Shown piece after piece: positions 1 through 6,435 of a stretch of DNA of 49,832 nt; the first letter of the stretch is position 1; the number at the start of each line of letters is the position of its first letter. The translations under genes were made by a program, and so were the position numbers. The notes beneath the pieces are model-generated. The model was not told where the DNA came from, did not search any database, and saw only the letters and a list, made by a program, of their open reading frames with translations. The stretch is from an uncultured Intestinimonas sp. Its GTDB lineage: Bacteria > Bacillota > Clostridia > Oscillospirales > Oscillospiraceae. The stretch spans positions 1 through 49,832 of the forward strand of contig NZ_CALXEE010000006.1 of assembly GCF_944387245.1 (NCBI RefSeq), written 5' to 3'.

Positions 1-47
1 CTCTTGCAAACGAAAAAGCCCAGCTTTCGCCGGACTTTTTCGACAGA

Positions 48-78
48 CTGAGCCTGTCGACTTTGTCGACAGGCTCAG
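48..78. repeat. Perfect dispersed hairpin (copy 1)
   Basis: Perfect 14-base inverted repeat (48-61 and 65-78) with a TTT loop, built around GAGCCTGTCGAC. Its 27-base core (50-76) is present again, as its exact reverse complement, at 16684-16710. The preceding bases, ctttttcgacagactga, also resemble a stretch near 16949. Two copies between genes suggest a dispersed extragenic palindrome. Function unknown. Confidence 0.7.
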
Positions 79-112
79 GGGGCGCTCCCATCTCTGGGAG
101 CGCCCCCTTTTT
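78..112 (+). terminator. Rightward intrinsic terminator of a gene left of the window
   Basis: A perfect 13-base stem (GGGGGCGCTCCCA, loop TCTC) is followed by five T on the plus strand. The T-run is on the plus side, so it ends a rightward transcript entering from before base 1. Read leftward there is no T-run, so it does not obviously serve hsp20. Confidence 0.7.
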
Positions 113-140
113 ACAGATCAATGGGTATGGACTTGTCCCA

Positions 141-584
141 TCAGCCGATGGCGATGGTGGAGCGCTTGGGCAGCTCCTGCTTGCCCTGCTTGGGCATGGA
201 CAGCTTCAGGATGCCGTCCTCGTACTTGGCGGACACGTCCTCGGGCTTCACATCGCCCACGTAGAAGCTCCGGCTGCACGAACCGGCGTAGCGCTCCTGG
301 CGGATGTAACGGCCCTCCTTGTCCTTCTCGTCCTTATCCAGGCCCTTGGCGGCGCTGATGGTCAGGTAGCCGTCCTTCAGGTCCACGGCAATCTCGTCCT
401 TCTTGAAGCCGGGCAGGTCCACGTCCACCTCATAGGTGTTCTCGGTCTCCCGCACATCGGTCTTCATCAGGTTCTTGGCGTGCTTGCCGTACAGGGGATC
501 ATGGCCATTCCACATGGGGAACATACCAAAGCGGTCATTAAAGAAATCATCGAACAGGTTTTCACCAAAAATGCTGGGCAACAT
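141..584 (-). CDS. Hsp20 / alpha-crystallin family small heat shock protein
   Basis: A 147-aa ATP-independent holdase that binds unfolding cytoplasmic proteins during heat or other stress. The alpha-crystallin domain runs from about residue 38 to 140 (TDVRETENTYEVDVDLPGF ... GILKLSMPK) and ends in the family's A-x-x-x-G-x-L-type motif (here KYEDGILKLSMPK). The N-terminal arm is short and rich in F and N, and the C-terminal tail carries an I-A-I motif typical of the oligomerisation anchor. Length is normal for bacterial Hsp20. The ATG at 584 has a clear GGAGGAA site 7 bases upstream. The gene stands alone, with its own promoter overlapping a CIRCE element, so it is expected to be repressed by HrcA. 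Family assignment is secure; substrates are unknown. Confidence 0.95.
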   Translation of the reverse strand: MLPSIFGENLFDDFFNDRFGMFPMWNGHDPLYGKHAKNLMKTDVRETENTYEVDVDLPGFKKDEIAVDLKDGYLTISAAKGLDKDEKDKEGRYIRQERYAGSCSRSFYVGDVKPEDVSAKYEDGILKLSMPKQGKQELPKRSTIAIG

Positions 585-662
585 AAGTCATTCCTCCATT
601 CACAGCACTTATTTCTTGCCCTGCGGAGGAGCTCTCTGAACTCCTCTTCTTGGAACAATTAT

Positions 663-691
663 GTTATAGCACCGTGGATTAGCACTGTCAA
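663..691 (-). promoter_or_regulatory. hsp20 sigma-A promoter
   Basis: On the minus strand TTGACA (691-686) and TATAAC (668-663) are separated by 17 bases. This is a near-consensus vegetative promoter about 80 bases upstream of the hsp20 ATG. The -35 hexamer lies inside the CIRCE element. Confidence 0.85.
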
Positions 692-705
692 GGCGAGAGT
701 GCTAA
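679..705. promoter_or_regulatory. CIRCE operator (HrcA binding site)
   Basis: Half-sites TTAGCACTg (679-687) and GAGTGCTAA (697-705) are separated by 9 bases. This matches the CIRCE consensus TTAGCACTC-N9-GAGTGCTAA with one mismatch. The left arm overlaps the -35 box of the hsp20 promoter, so HrcA binding would block RNA polymerase directly. Confidence 0.93.
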
Positions 706-762
706 TGTTTACAAAAGGAACGATGTTTGTTCATAAAATATGCGATTTTCGGCGGGCGTGCC

Positions 763-1575
763 TCAGCCGATGATCTCCTCCAGGGCCTCATTGAGCTCCG
801 TGGGGCTGTGGGCGGTGTAGGAGACGGCGTCCACAGCGGTGCGGGTAAAGGGGGACCGGGCCAGAGACGTCAGGGCCTGGGCCCGACGGGCCGCCTGGTG
901 GCCGGTGAGGGCGGCCTCCACCGTCAGGGTCTCCGGCACCGCCCGCACCGGCAGAGGCCGGGTCAGGGCCGCCGCCACCCCCGCCCGGATGGCCTCGCAG
1001 GCGTCGTCAGGGTGGAGGTTGAAGGTGGAATTGCCCCGGCACTCCTTCACCGCCACGGTGGTGAGGCCGGGGATCTCCTCCGCCGCCAGTCGACAGATGG
1101 TCTCGTCCCCGCTGAGAAAAATGGACGACACCCCCTGCTGGGCGGCATACAGGGAGTTGAGGGTGAACTCGGAGGCGACGCGGCCGTTGACCTTCAGGCA
1201 GCGGATGACGTCCTTGTTGATGGTGTGGGCCAGGGGGCTGCCGTCGGTGCCGGCGGGGGCGTGGTAGCCGATGAAGAGGGCGCCGGCATAACCTCCGTCC
1301 AGGCCGGCCATCATGGAGCCGGGGTGACAGGCCCAGCCCCGCATGAGCCGGACCCCCCGGGGCAGCTTGTCGTGGAGGAGGTTCCGGGCGCAGCCGTGGC
1401 CGTCCCGGACCACCGCCTGGTGGCCGGCGTCCAGGATGGACTCACAGGCCGCCGCCACCTCCCGGGTCATCTGGGCCCGGGCCTCCTCATAGCCCTGGCC
1501 GCCAGGCTCGGTCTCGCACCAGGCGGTGACGTCGGTGATGCCCTCCAGGTCGGCGCTGATAAAGTATACCGCCAC
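763..1575 (-). CDS. M55 family D-aminopeptidase (DppA-like)
   Basis: A 270-aa zinc D-aminopeptidase of the DppA family, which removes D-amino acids such as D-Ala from short peptides and forms a decameric compartment in Bacillus. Visible family residues are D9-x-E11 (SADLEG), H60 (RDGHG), H105 (GYHA) and E136, matching the spacing of the metal ligands of B. subtilis DppA. I do not see a Cys at the position reported as a nucleophile in that enzyme (residue 115 here is Leu), so catalytic detail may differ. It is the last gene of a leftward operon, starting 12 bases after the dmpA-type gene. Together with the racemase and the DmpA homologue it points to use of D-residue peptides, perhaps from cell-wall turnover. 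Confidence 0.88.
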   Translation of the reverse strand: MAVYFISADLEGITDVTAWCETEPGGQGYEEARAQMTREVAAACESILDAGHQAVVRDGHGCARNLLHDKLPRGVRLMRGWACHPGSMMAGLDGGYAGALFIGYHAPAGTDGSPLAHTINKDVIRCLKVNGRVASEFTLNSLYAAQQGVSSIFLSGDETICRLAAEEIPGLTTVAVKECRGNSTFNLHPDDACEAIRAGVAAALTRPLPVRAVPETLTVEAALTGHQAARRAQALTSLARSPFTRTAVDAVSYTAHSPTELNEALEEIIG

Positions 1576-1587
1576 AGGATCGCCCCC

Positions 1588-2622
1588 TTAACCGCCGTAC
1601 CGGGCCACGAAGTCCCGGAGGCCCAGGTAGCAGTTGCACCGGATTCCCGTGGTGGTCTCGGCGTGGTAGAGGGAGCTGATGATGGCCTCCTCCACCGCCT
1701 CTACCCCGGCCACAAAGACCCGGTCGATGTTCTCATCATAGAACATCCTGGTCTCCAGGATGTTCTTCTCGCTGTAATGGGGCAGGCGGTTGGCGGTGGT
1801 AAAGGCGATGGCGATGTCGCCGCTGCCGTTGCCGCAGTAGGAACCCACCCGGCCCAGGGCCACCATGGACCGCTTGGCCAGCCGGCTCAGCTGCCGCTCG
1901 TTGAGGGGGATATCGGTGGCCAGGAGCATGATGATGGAGCCCTCGTCCTTCCGCTCGTCCCGGCCCAGTTTGGTGTCGTAGTGCTTCCCGCCGATGATGA
2001 GGTTGCCCGGCGCGCCGAAGTTGGACATGACCAGGGCGCCCACGGTGTAGGTCTGGCCGTCCACCTCCACCCGCCGGGAGGCGGAGCCGATGCCCCCCTT
2101 GAGTCCCAGGCAGACCATGCCGGTGCCGCCGCCCACGGCCCCCTCTTCAAAGTCCTCCCCGGCATTGGCCAGGGCCTCACGGACGTGCTCGGGTCGGACG
2201 TGGAGGCCCCGGATGTCGTTGAGCCGGCCGTCGTTGCACTCGGTGACCACACAGTTCACCGTGCCGGTGGTGACCCCGATGTCCGGGTTCCCCTCCAGCA
2301 TGTACCGGGTGAGCTCCTCACAGGCGGTGCCCACACTCAGGGTGTTGGTGAGGAGGATGGGGGTCTCAATGGTGCCCAGCTCCTGGATCTGGATGAGGCC
2401 CACGCTCTTGCCGAAGCCGTTGATGACCGACACCCCGGCCATCACCTTGTCCTGGAAGCAGTTGCCCCCGTGGGGCAGCACGGCGGTGACGCCGGTGTGG
2501 ATATCCCCTTCCTTTAATGTCACATGGCCCACCTTCACCCCGGGCACGTCGGTGATGAGGTCCCGCTTCCCCCGGGGCCACTTGGCGTGGAGGTCAAAGC
2601 CGCTGTTTTCGGGCAGTCCCAT
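1588..2622 (-). CDS. P1/S58 (DmpA family) aminopeptidase
   Basis: A 344-aa member of the DmpA/BapA family, self-processing N-terminal-nucleophile peptidases that act on L-aminoacyl, D-amide or beta-aminoacyl peptides. The opening TDVPGVKVGH, the glycine-rich GAVGGGTGM near 162-169 and the segment EGSIIMLLATDIPL match the family. By analogy with DmpA, the chain should cleave between G228 and S229, leaving S229 as nucleophile. The start ATG has an AGAGGAGAAGGAG-type site just upstream. It lies 18 bases after the racemase gene and 12 before the D-aminopeptidase gene, in one operon. Exact substrate (D-amide, beta-peptide or L-aminoacyl) cannot be told from sequence. Confidence 0.9.
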   Translation of the reverse strand: MGLPENSGFDLHAKWPRGKRDLITDVPGVKVGHVTLKEGDIHTGVTAVLPHGGNCFQDKVMAGVSVINGFGKSVGLIQIQELGTIETPILLTNTLSVGTACEELTRYMLEGNPDIGVTTGTVNCVVTECNDGRLNDIRGLHVRPEHVREALANAGEDFEEGAVGGGTGMVCLGLKGGIGSASRRVEVDGQTYTVGALVMSNFGAPGNLIIGGKHYDTKLGRDERKDEGSIIMLLATDIPLNERQLSRLAKRSMVALGRVGSYCGNGSGDIAIAFTTANRLPHYSEKNILETRMFYDENIDRVFVAGVEAVEEAIISSLYHAETTTGIRCNCYLGLRDFVARYGG

Positions 2623-2640
2623 AGTCTCCTTCTCCTCTCT

Positions 2641-3339
2641 TCAGCGATAGGTCTTTCCGGCGGTCTCGATGACCTTCCGGGCCAGGGTCTCCATGGGGTC
2701 CACATACCAGTCCCCCAGGCCCTCGTCGGCCTTGATGACCGAGAGCTCGGTGCAGGCCAGCACCACGGCGGCGCAGCCCGCCTGCCGGTAGGCCGCCTCG
2801 ATGCACCCCCAGCTCTCCTGGTCCCAGGGCAGGCCCTTTTTCACCCGGTCGTAGATCTGGTGCATGACCTCCTTCTGGATGTCCGCCGGAGGGGTCCAGG
2901 GGGTGAGGCCTCGCTCGGTCAGTGCCTTCTGATAAAGTCCGGTCTGCACCGTGCCGTCGGTGGCCATGACGCCGATGACGCCGCCGGGACACCGGCCGGC
3001 CAGAGTGGCCGCCGTCTCCCGGATCATATGGAGGATGGGGATACCGATCTTGTCGGCGATCATGTCGGCAAAGAAGTGGGCGGTGTTGCAGGTGATGGCG
3101 ATGGCGGTGCAGCCGCACTGCTCCAGCATCCGGGCGTCGGTGAGGAGCTGCTCGTAGGGCCCGTCGTACTGCCCGGACAGGATGGCCGCCGTCCGGTCAG
3201 GCATGGAGGCATCGCTGAGCAGGATGAGGTTGATGTGGTCCTGGTCCCGCTCCGCCGCCGTGTGCTCCGTCACCATTTTATAAAAGAGCTGGGAGGCCAT
3301 GGGACCCATGCCGCCGATGATACCGATGGGGTGCTCCAT
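2641..3339 (-). CDS. Aspartate/glutamate racemase family protein
   Basis: A 232-aa cofactor-independent amino-acid racemase of the Asp/Glu/hydantoin family. The N-terminus MEHPIGIIGGMGPMAS is the typical RacX/YgeA opening. The two catalytic cysteines lie in ITCNTAHFF and LACTELS. I chose the ATG at 3339, which has AGAGGG about 8 bases upstream; an in-frame extension to 3378 adds 13 poor residues. It probably interconverts D- and L-Asp/Glu or other amino acids. Its position between a serine hydrolase and two peptidases suggests it feeds D-amino acids released from peptides into L-amino-acid metabolism. Substrate is not determined. Confidence 0.88.
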   Translation of the reverse strand: MEHPIGIIGGMGPMASQLFYKMVTEHTAAERDQDHINLILLSDASMPDRTAAILSGQYDGPYEQLLTDARMLEQCGCTAIAITCNTAHFFADMIADKIGIPILHMIRETAATLAGRCPGGVIGVMATDGTVQTGLYQKALTERGLTPWTPPADIQKEVMHQIYDRVKKGLPWDQESWGCIEAAYRQAGCAAVVLACTELSVIKADEGLGDWYVDPMETLARKVIETAGKTYR

Positions 3340-3379
3340 CTTGTTTACCCTCTTTCTGGAATTTATCTGTATGCGCACG

Positions 3380-3417
3380 CTGGCGCCGGTACGAAGATAC
3401 CGGCGCCAGTGTTTTTT
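3380..3417 (+). terminator. Rightward hairpin-T6 with no matching gene
   Basis: A perfect 12-base stem CTGGCGCCGGTA/TACCGGCGCCAG (3380-3391, 3398-3409) is followed by TG and six T on the plus strand. No rightward gene ends here; both neighbours read leftward. It sits beside the truncation point of the permease gene and may be left over from a rearrangement. Confidence 0.5.
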
Positions 3418-3438
3418 GTCGGGATGGGATTTAGAAGC

Positions 3439-3738
3439 TCAGGTCGTTCCAGTACGGGCCATCATCAGGTCCCACACCGGCACCTTGTACCGGGTGGAGG
3501 TGCCGAAGTCCCGTTCAAATATGATCCCCTTGGCCCAGTCCACATACTGCTCCAGCAGGGGGCGGTCGTAGCCCATCTCGTGGGCGATCTCGGCCTTTTT
3601 CTCGGCCGACACCTTCCGGTCCACCACCATATCCACCGGGTTGCCCGGCATCATGTAGAGCAGACTGAACACCAGGATGGACACCGACACCACCAGCAGG
3701 ATACCCTGAAGGAGCTGCTTGATGATATAGCTTTTCAT
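3439..3738 (-). pseudogene. 5' fragment of a dipeptide ABC permease gene (dppB/oppB type)
   Basis: The 99 codons from the ATG at 3738 (MKSYIIKQLLQGI...) match the N-terminal quarter of DppB/OppB permeases: a first membrane helix (LLQGILLVVSVSILVFSLLYM), the PGNPVD motif and the FGTSTRYKVPVWDLM segment that precedes the second helix. The similarity stops abruptly near 3445 and the frame ends at 3439. Normal DppB is about 300-340 aa, so roughly two thirds is missing, together with any dppC, dppD or dppF. It lies 23 bases after the serine hydrolase gene. I read it as a deletion remnant of an oligopeptide transporter once encoded in this operon. Confidence 0.82.
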
Positions 3739-3761
3739 GGGGTCATCTTCCTCCTCCCCTT

Positions 3762-5186
3762 CTACGGCTCTTCCGTCCGGACCCGCTGATAGATCCGGGA
3801 GCCGCACTTCACGCCCCAGGCGGAGCCGTTCCGGGTGTAGAACCGCAGGGTTGTCACCCGCTTGGCCGGGTCCTTGGCGTCCACGGCGGTGAAGATGTTC
3901 TGCCCACACCAGCGCAGCACCACCGGCTTATCCTGATAGGTGCCGCCCAGGACCCCGTCCTTCTCCTCCACGATGCAGTGGACGGGCAGGCCCTCGTGGC
4001 ACAGGTAGTCGCCGCAGAGCATCTCCGGCCGGCTGAAGGCGCCGCCGTTGGGGATGTCCCAGTAGTGCTCCGTCTCCAGGGGCAGGCCCAGGATGTAGTT
4101 GTAGCAGATCCACTGGAAATCCTCCACATCCACATCGCCTTCGTTGCAGAGAACGGCCACGCCGTAGCCCCCCTCCATAAGGCCGCCCTCGGTGGACACG
4201 CCGTGGAGGCCGCCGGCGTGCTGGCACACCATTTTGCCTCCCAGCAGCCGCTTCTGAAGCCCCATGCAGTAGTAATACTTCTCCCGGAGGGGGAAGGCCT
4301 TGCCGATCATCAGCTCCACCGCTTCGGCGGGGATGACCTGTTTCCCCTCCCACACGCCGCCGTTGGAGAGCATCTGGTAGTATTTGGTGATGTCCTTGGC
4401 GGTGGACTTCACACAGGCGCAGCCCCGGAAGGGGGGCAGGATAGACCAGTTGTCATCCCAGACCAGCTTGCCGTCGTCGTCCCGCTCGAAGAGGCTGGTA
4501 ATGTTGTCCCCGGCCAGGGCCCGGGCCTCCGAGCAGTCCACGTCCAGCACCGTCCGGGTCATGCCCAGGGGCTCAAAGATCCGCTCCTTCAGGAATTCCT
4601 CCAGGGTGATGCCGGCCGCCTGGTCCACAATGTAGGAGAGGGCGGCGTAACCCTCGTTGGAGTAGCTCATGTACTCCCCCGGCGCTCCCACCGGCTCATA
4701 GTTGCCCGCCGTGATGTAGTCCACGATCTGCTCGATGCGGTCCATCTTGTTGGGGGCGGTGCGCACCATCTCCCGGTACCAGTGGGTGTCCCGCTCCTTG
4801 CTGTTCATGGCGATGGACCACTCCAGAGGCTCCATGGGGGGCAGGCCCGACCGGTGCATGGCCAAGGTCCGCACGGTGATACACTCGTCCGGCGCACCGG
4901 GGATGTGGAAGTTGGGGAAGTATTTGACCACCGGGTCCTCCAGGCTCATCTTCCCCTCCACATCCAGGATGCAGCAGGCCAGGGCCGTCATGGACTTGCT
5001 CATGGAGGCGATACCGAACACCGTGTCGGCGTCCACCGGCTTCTGGTGCTCAATGCTCCGGTACCCGAAGCCCTGCTCATAGAGAATGCCCTCCGGCCCC
5101 CGGATGCACACTGACATGCCGGGGTAGCCCCGCTTTCGAAACCGCTTCTCCAGGCAGGCTTCCAGTTCTTTCACATTTCGCTCCAC
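3762..5186 (-). CDS. Serine hydrolase, beta-lactamase/D-aminopeptidase (class C) family
   Basis: A 474-aa penicillin-binding-like hydrolase of the beta-lactamase class C / EstB / D-aminopeptidase family. Numbering from the chosen start, S61-M-S-K64 is the nucleophile motif, Y175-S-N177 the second motif and H322-A-G324 the KTG-equivalent. After about residue 360 there is an extra C-terminal domain, as in DAP-type enzymes. There is no signal peptide, so it should act in the cytoplasm on peptides or esters that have been imported. I chose GTG at 5186 because AGAGGTG lies 6 bases upstream; a longer frame from GTG at 5216 lacks a ribosome site. It heads the D-peptide operon behind a promoter at 5314-5342. 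The substrate is inferred only from context. Confidence 0.85.
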   Translation of the reverse strand: MERNVKELEACLEKRFRKRGYPGMSVCIRGPEGILYEQGFGYRSIEHQKPVDADTVFGIASMSKSMTALACCILDVEGKMSLEDPVVKYFPNFHIPGAPDECITVRTLAMHRSGLPPMEPLEWSIAMNSKERDTHWYREMVRTAPNKMDRIEQIVDYITAGNYEPVGAPGEYMSYSNEGYAALSYIVDQAAGITLEEFLKERIFEPLGMTRTVLDVDCSEARALAGDNITSLFERDDDGKLVWDDNWSILPPFRGCACVKSTAKDITKYYQMLSNGGVWEGKQVIPAEAVELMIGKAFPLREKYYYCMGLQKRLLGGKMVCQHAGGLHGVSTEGGLMEGGYGVAVLCNEGDVDVEDFQWICYNYILGLPLETEHYWDIPNGGAFSRPEMLCGDYLCHEGLPVHCIVEEKDGVLGGTYQDKPVVLRWCGQNIFTAVDAKDPAKRVTTLRFYTRNGSAWGVKCGSRIYQRVRTEEP

Positions 5187-5216
5187 TTCAATCACCTCTG
5201 GCCTTTGATTCTGCAC

Positions 5217-5305
5217 GGCCGGCCCGCTCTTTTTGCGGCCGCCGGCCGGCTTTGATATGTTGTATGCAAAGAAGGCGTCGCAACCTCCTCGATCGCGGCG
5301 CCTTC
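5217..5305 (-). other. GC-rich structured leader of the D-peptide operon
   Basis: Between the predicted transcription start (about 5307) and the first gene the leader can form two hairpins. One pairs GAAGGCG at 5271-5277 with its complement near 5299-5305 and is followed on the minus strand by CTTCTTTG, a poor T-run. The other pairs GGCCGG blocks between 5218 and 5253. It may affect expression or message stability. No known riboswitch class was recognised. Confidence 0.35.
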
Positions 5306-5313
5306 GCTTTCAT

Positions 5314-5342
5314 AGTTTACATCAGTAGAGGATGACTGTCAA
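5314..5342 (-). promoter_or_regulatory. Promoter of the D-peptide operon
   Basis: On the minus strand TTGACA (5342-5337) is a perfect -35 box, with TAAACT (5319-5314) 17 bases away as a 4-of-6 match to -10. It lies about 130 bases ahead of the serine hydrolase start and just after the LysR gene, which is a plausible regulator. Confidence 0.65.
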
Positions 5343-5377
5343 GTGCGCAGATTCCGGATTTTTCCGTTTCCCCTCCC

Positions 5378-6256
5378 TCAGGTTCCGGCGGCATGCAGCG
5401 CGATGTCCAGAAAACGCTTCAGAACGGGGTCAGAGGAATCCCTTTGGAAAATCATGCCGTAGGACAGGGGCGGCACGTTTTTGATGGGGACACAGACGGC
5501 AGCGCCGTCATAGAAGGACGGTATGGGCAGGATGGAGCAGCCATACCCCGCCCGGACCAGGGTGAGGACCGCCCGCGGATTGTCGCTGGCGTGGACCCGC
5601 TCGGGGGAGATGTGCTGGATCACCCGGTTCTGGACCTCCACCACCTTGGAGGGAACGGTGTAGGAATTGCAGAGGATGAGGTTCTGGCCGTAGAGCGCCT
5701 CCTCGCTGATCTCCGCCCGGCCCGCATAGGGATGGCTCCGGGGCAGGACGCAGCACAGGGGGATCTTTTCCAGCTCCCGAAACATCAGCTCCTCCTTGAC
5801 GGGCAGGTTCTCCCGGAAGCCCAGCAGGACCTGGATCTCGTGCTGGAAAAAGAGGTTGAGGAGGGAGCGGTGGGGAATGACCTTGAGAAAGGGGTGAAAG
5901 GCGGGAATCTGCTCCCGGCACAGGTCCAGAATGCCGCAGAGGAAGTCCAGGTCGGTCTCGCTCTCACAGCCGATGGTCAGGGGCTGGACCCGGGCGTTGG
6001 TGTGGTGCCGGATCTTGGCGGTGGCAATCTTCAGCTGTCCCAGAATCTGCTTGGCGTGCTCCAGAAAGATGGCTCCGTCGGAGGTGAGGGAGACCGTCCG
6101 GGTGGTCCGGCGGAAAAGCTTGGTGTCCAGCTCCTCCTCCAGGGTGCGGATCTGCCGGGAGACGGCGGACTGGGTGATGTTCAGGGCCTCCGACGCCCGG
6201 GCAAAGTTCAGATGCTCCGCCACCTGGATGAAGCTCTCCAACTGTTGTATATTCAA
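5378..6256 (-). CDS. LysR family transcriptional regulator
   Basis: A 292-aa LysR-type regulator. The winged helix-turn-helix fills residues 1-60 (QQLESFIQVAEHLNFARASE, ITQSAVSRQIRTLEEEL, LFRRTTRTVSLTSDG) and the effector-binding domain runs from about 90 to the end. Translation appears to start at TTG (6256), with GGGGGGTGA 7-12 bases upstream; no better ATG exists. It is transcribed leftward toward the D-peptide operon and divergently from the large activase gene, so it could regulate either. The 179-base AT-rich divergent gap (6257-6435) would hold its sites, but I could not pick out a convincing T-N11-A pair. Effector unknown. Confidence 0.9.
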   Translation of the reverse strand: MNIQQLESFIQVAEHLNFARASEALNITQSAVSRQIRTLEEELDTKLFRRTTRTVSLTSDGAIFLEHAKQILGQLKIATAKIRHHTNARVQPLTIGCESETDLDFLCGILDLCREQIPAFHPFLKVIPHRSLLNLFFQHEIQVLLGFRENLPVKEELMFRELEKIPLCCVLPRSHPYAGRAEISEEALYGQNLILCNSYTVPSKVVEVQNRVIQHISPERVHASDNPRAVLTLVRAGYGCSILPIPSFYDGAAVCVPIKNVPPLSYGMIFQRDSSDPVLKRFLDIALHAAGT

Positions 6257-6435
6257 GCACAGTCACCCCCCTATTTATGCGTTTTTCTCATCAATAATAC
6301 CATTTTTTCACTTCTATTTCAATATAAAACATGCTTTAATACTAAGATGGAAAGTTACTCCCGGCAAACAGGGGAGGCAGCAGGCGCCGGATGCCGTCCG
6401 CGCCGTGAATTTTAGAGAAAGAACGTAGGAAAACC

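Noticed and set aside
727-2517. A 596-codon plus-strand frame opposite the two peptidase genes.
   Set aside because: Same antisense effect; the minus-strand genes have intact catalytic motifs and ribosome sites.
4000-5110. Idea that the serine hydrolase is a classical AmpC beta-lactamase.
   Set aside because: It has no signal peptide, carries an extra C-terminal domain and uses H-A-G rather than K-T-G, pointing to a cytoplasmic peptidase or esterase.
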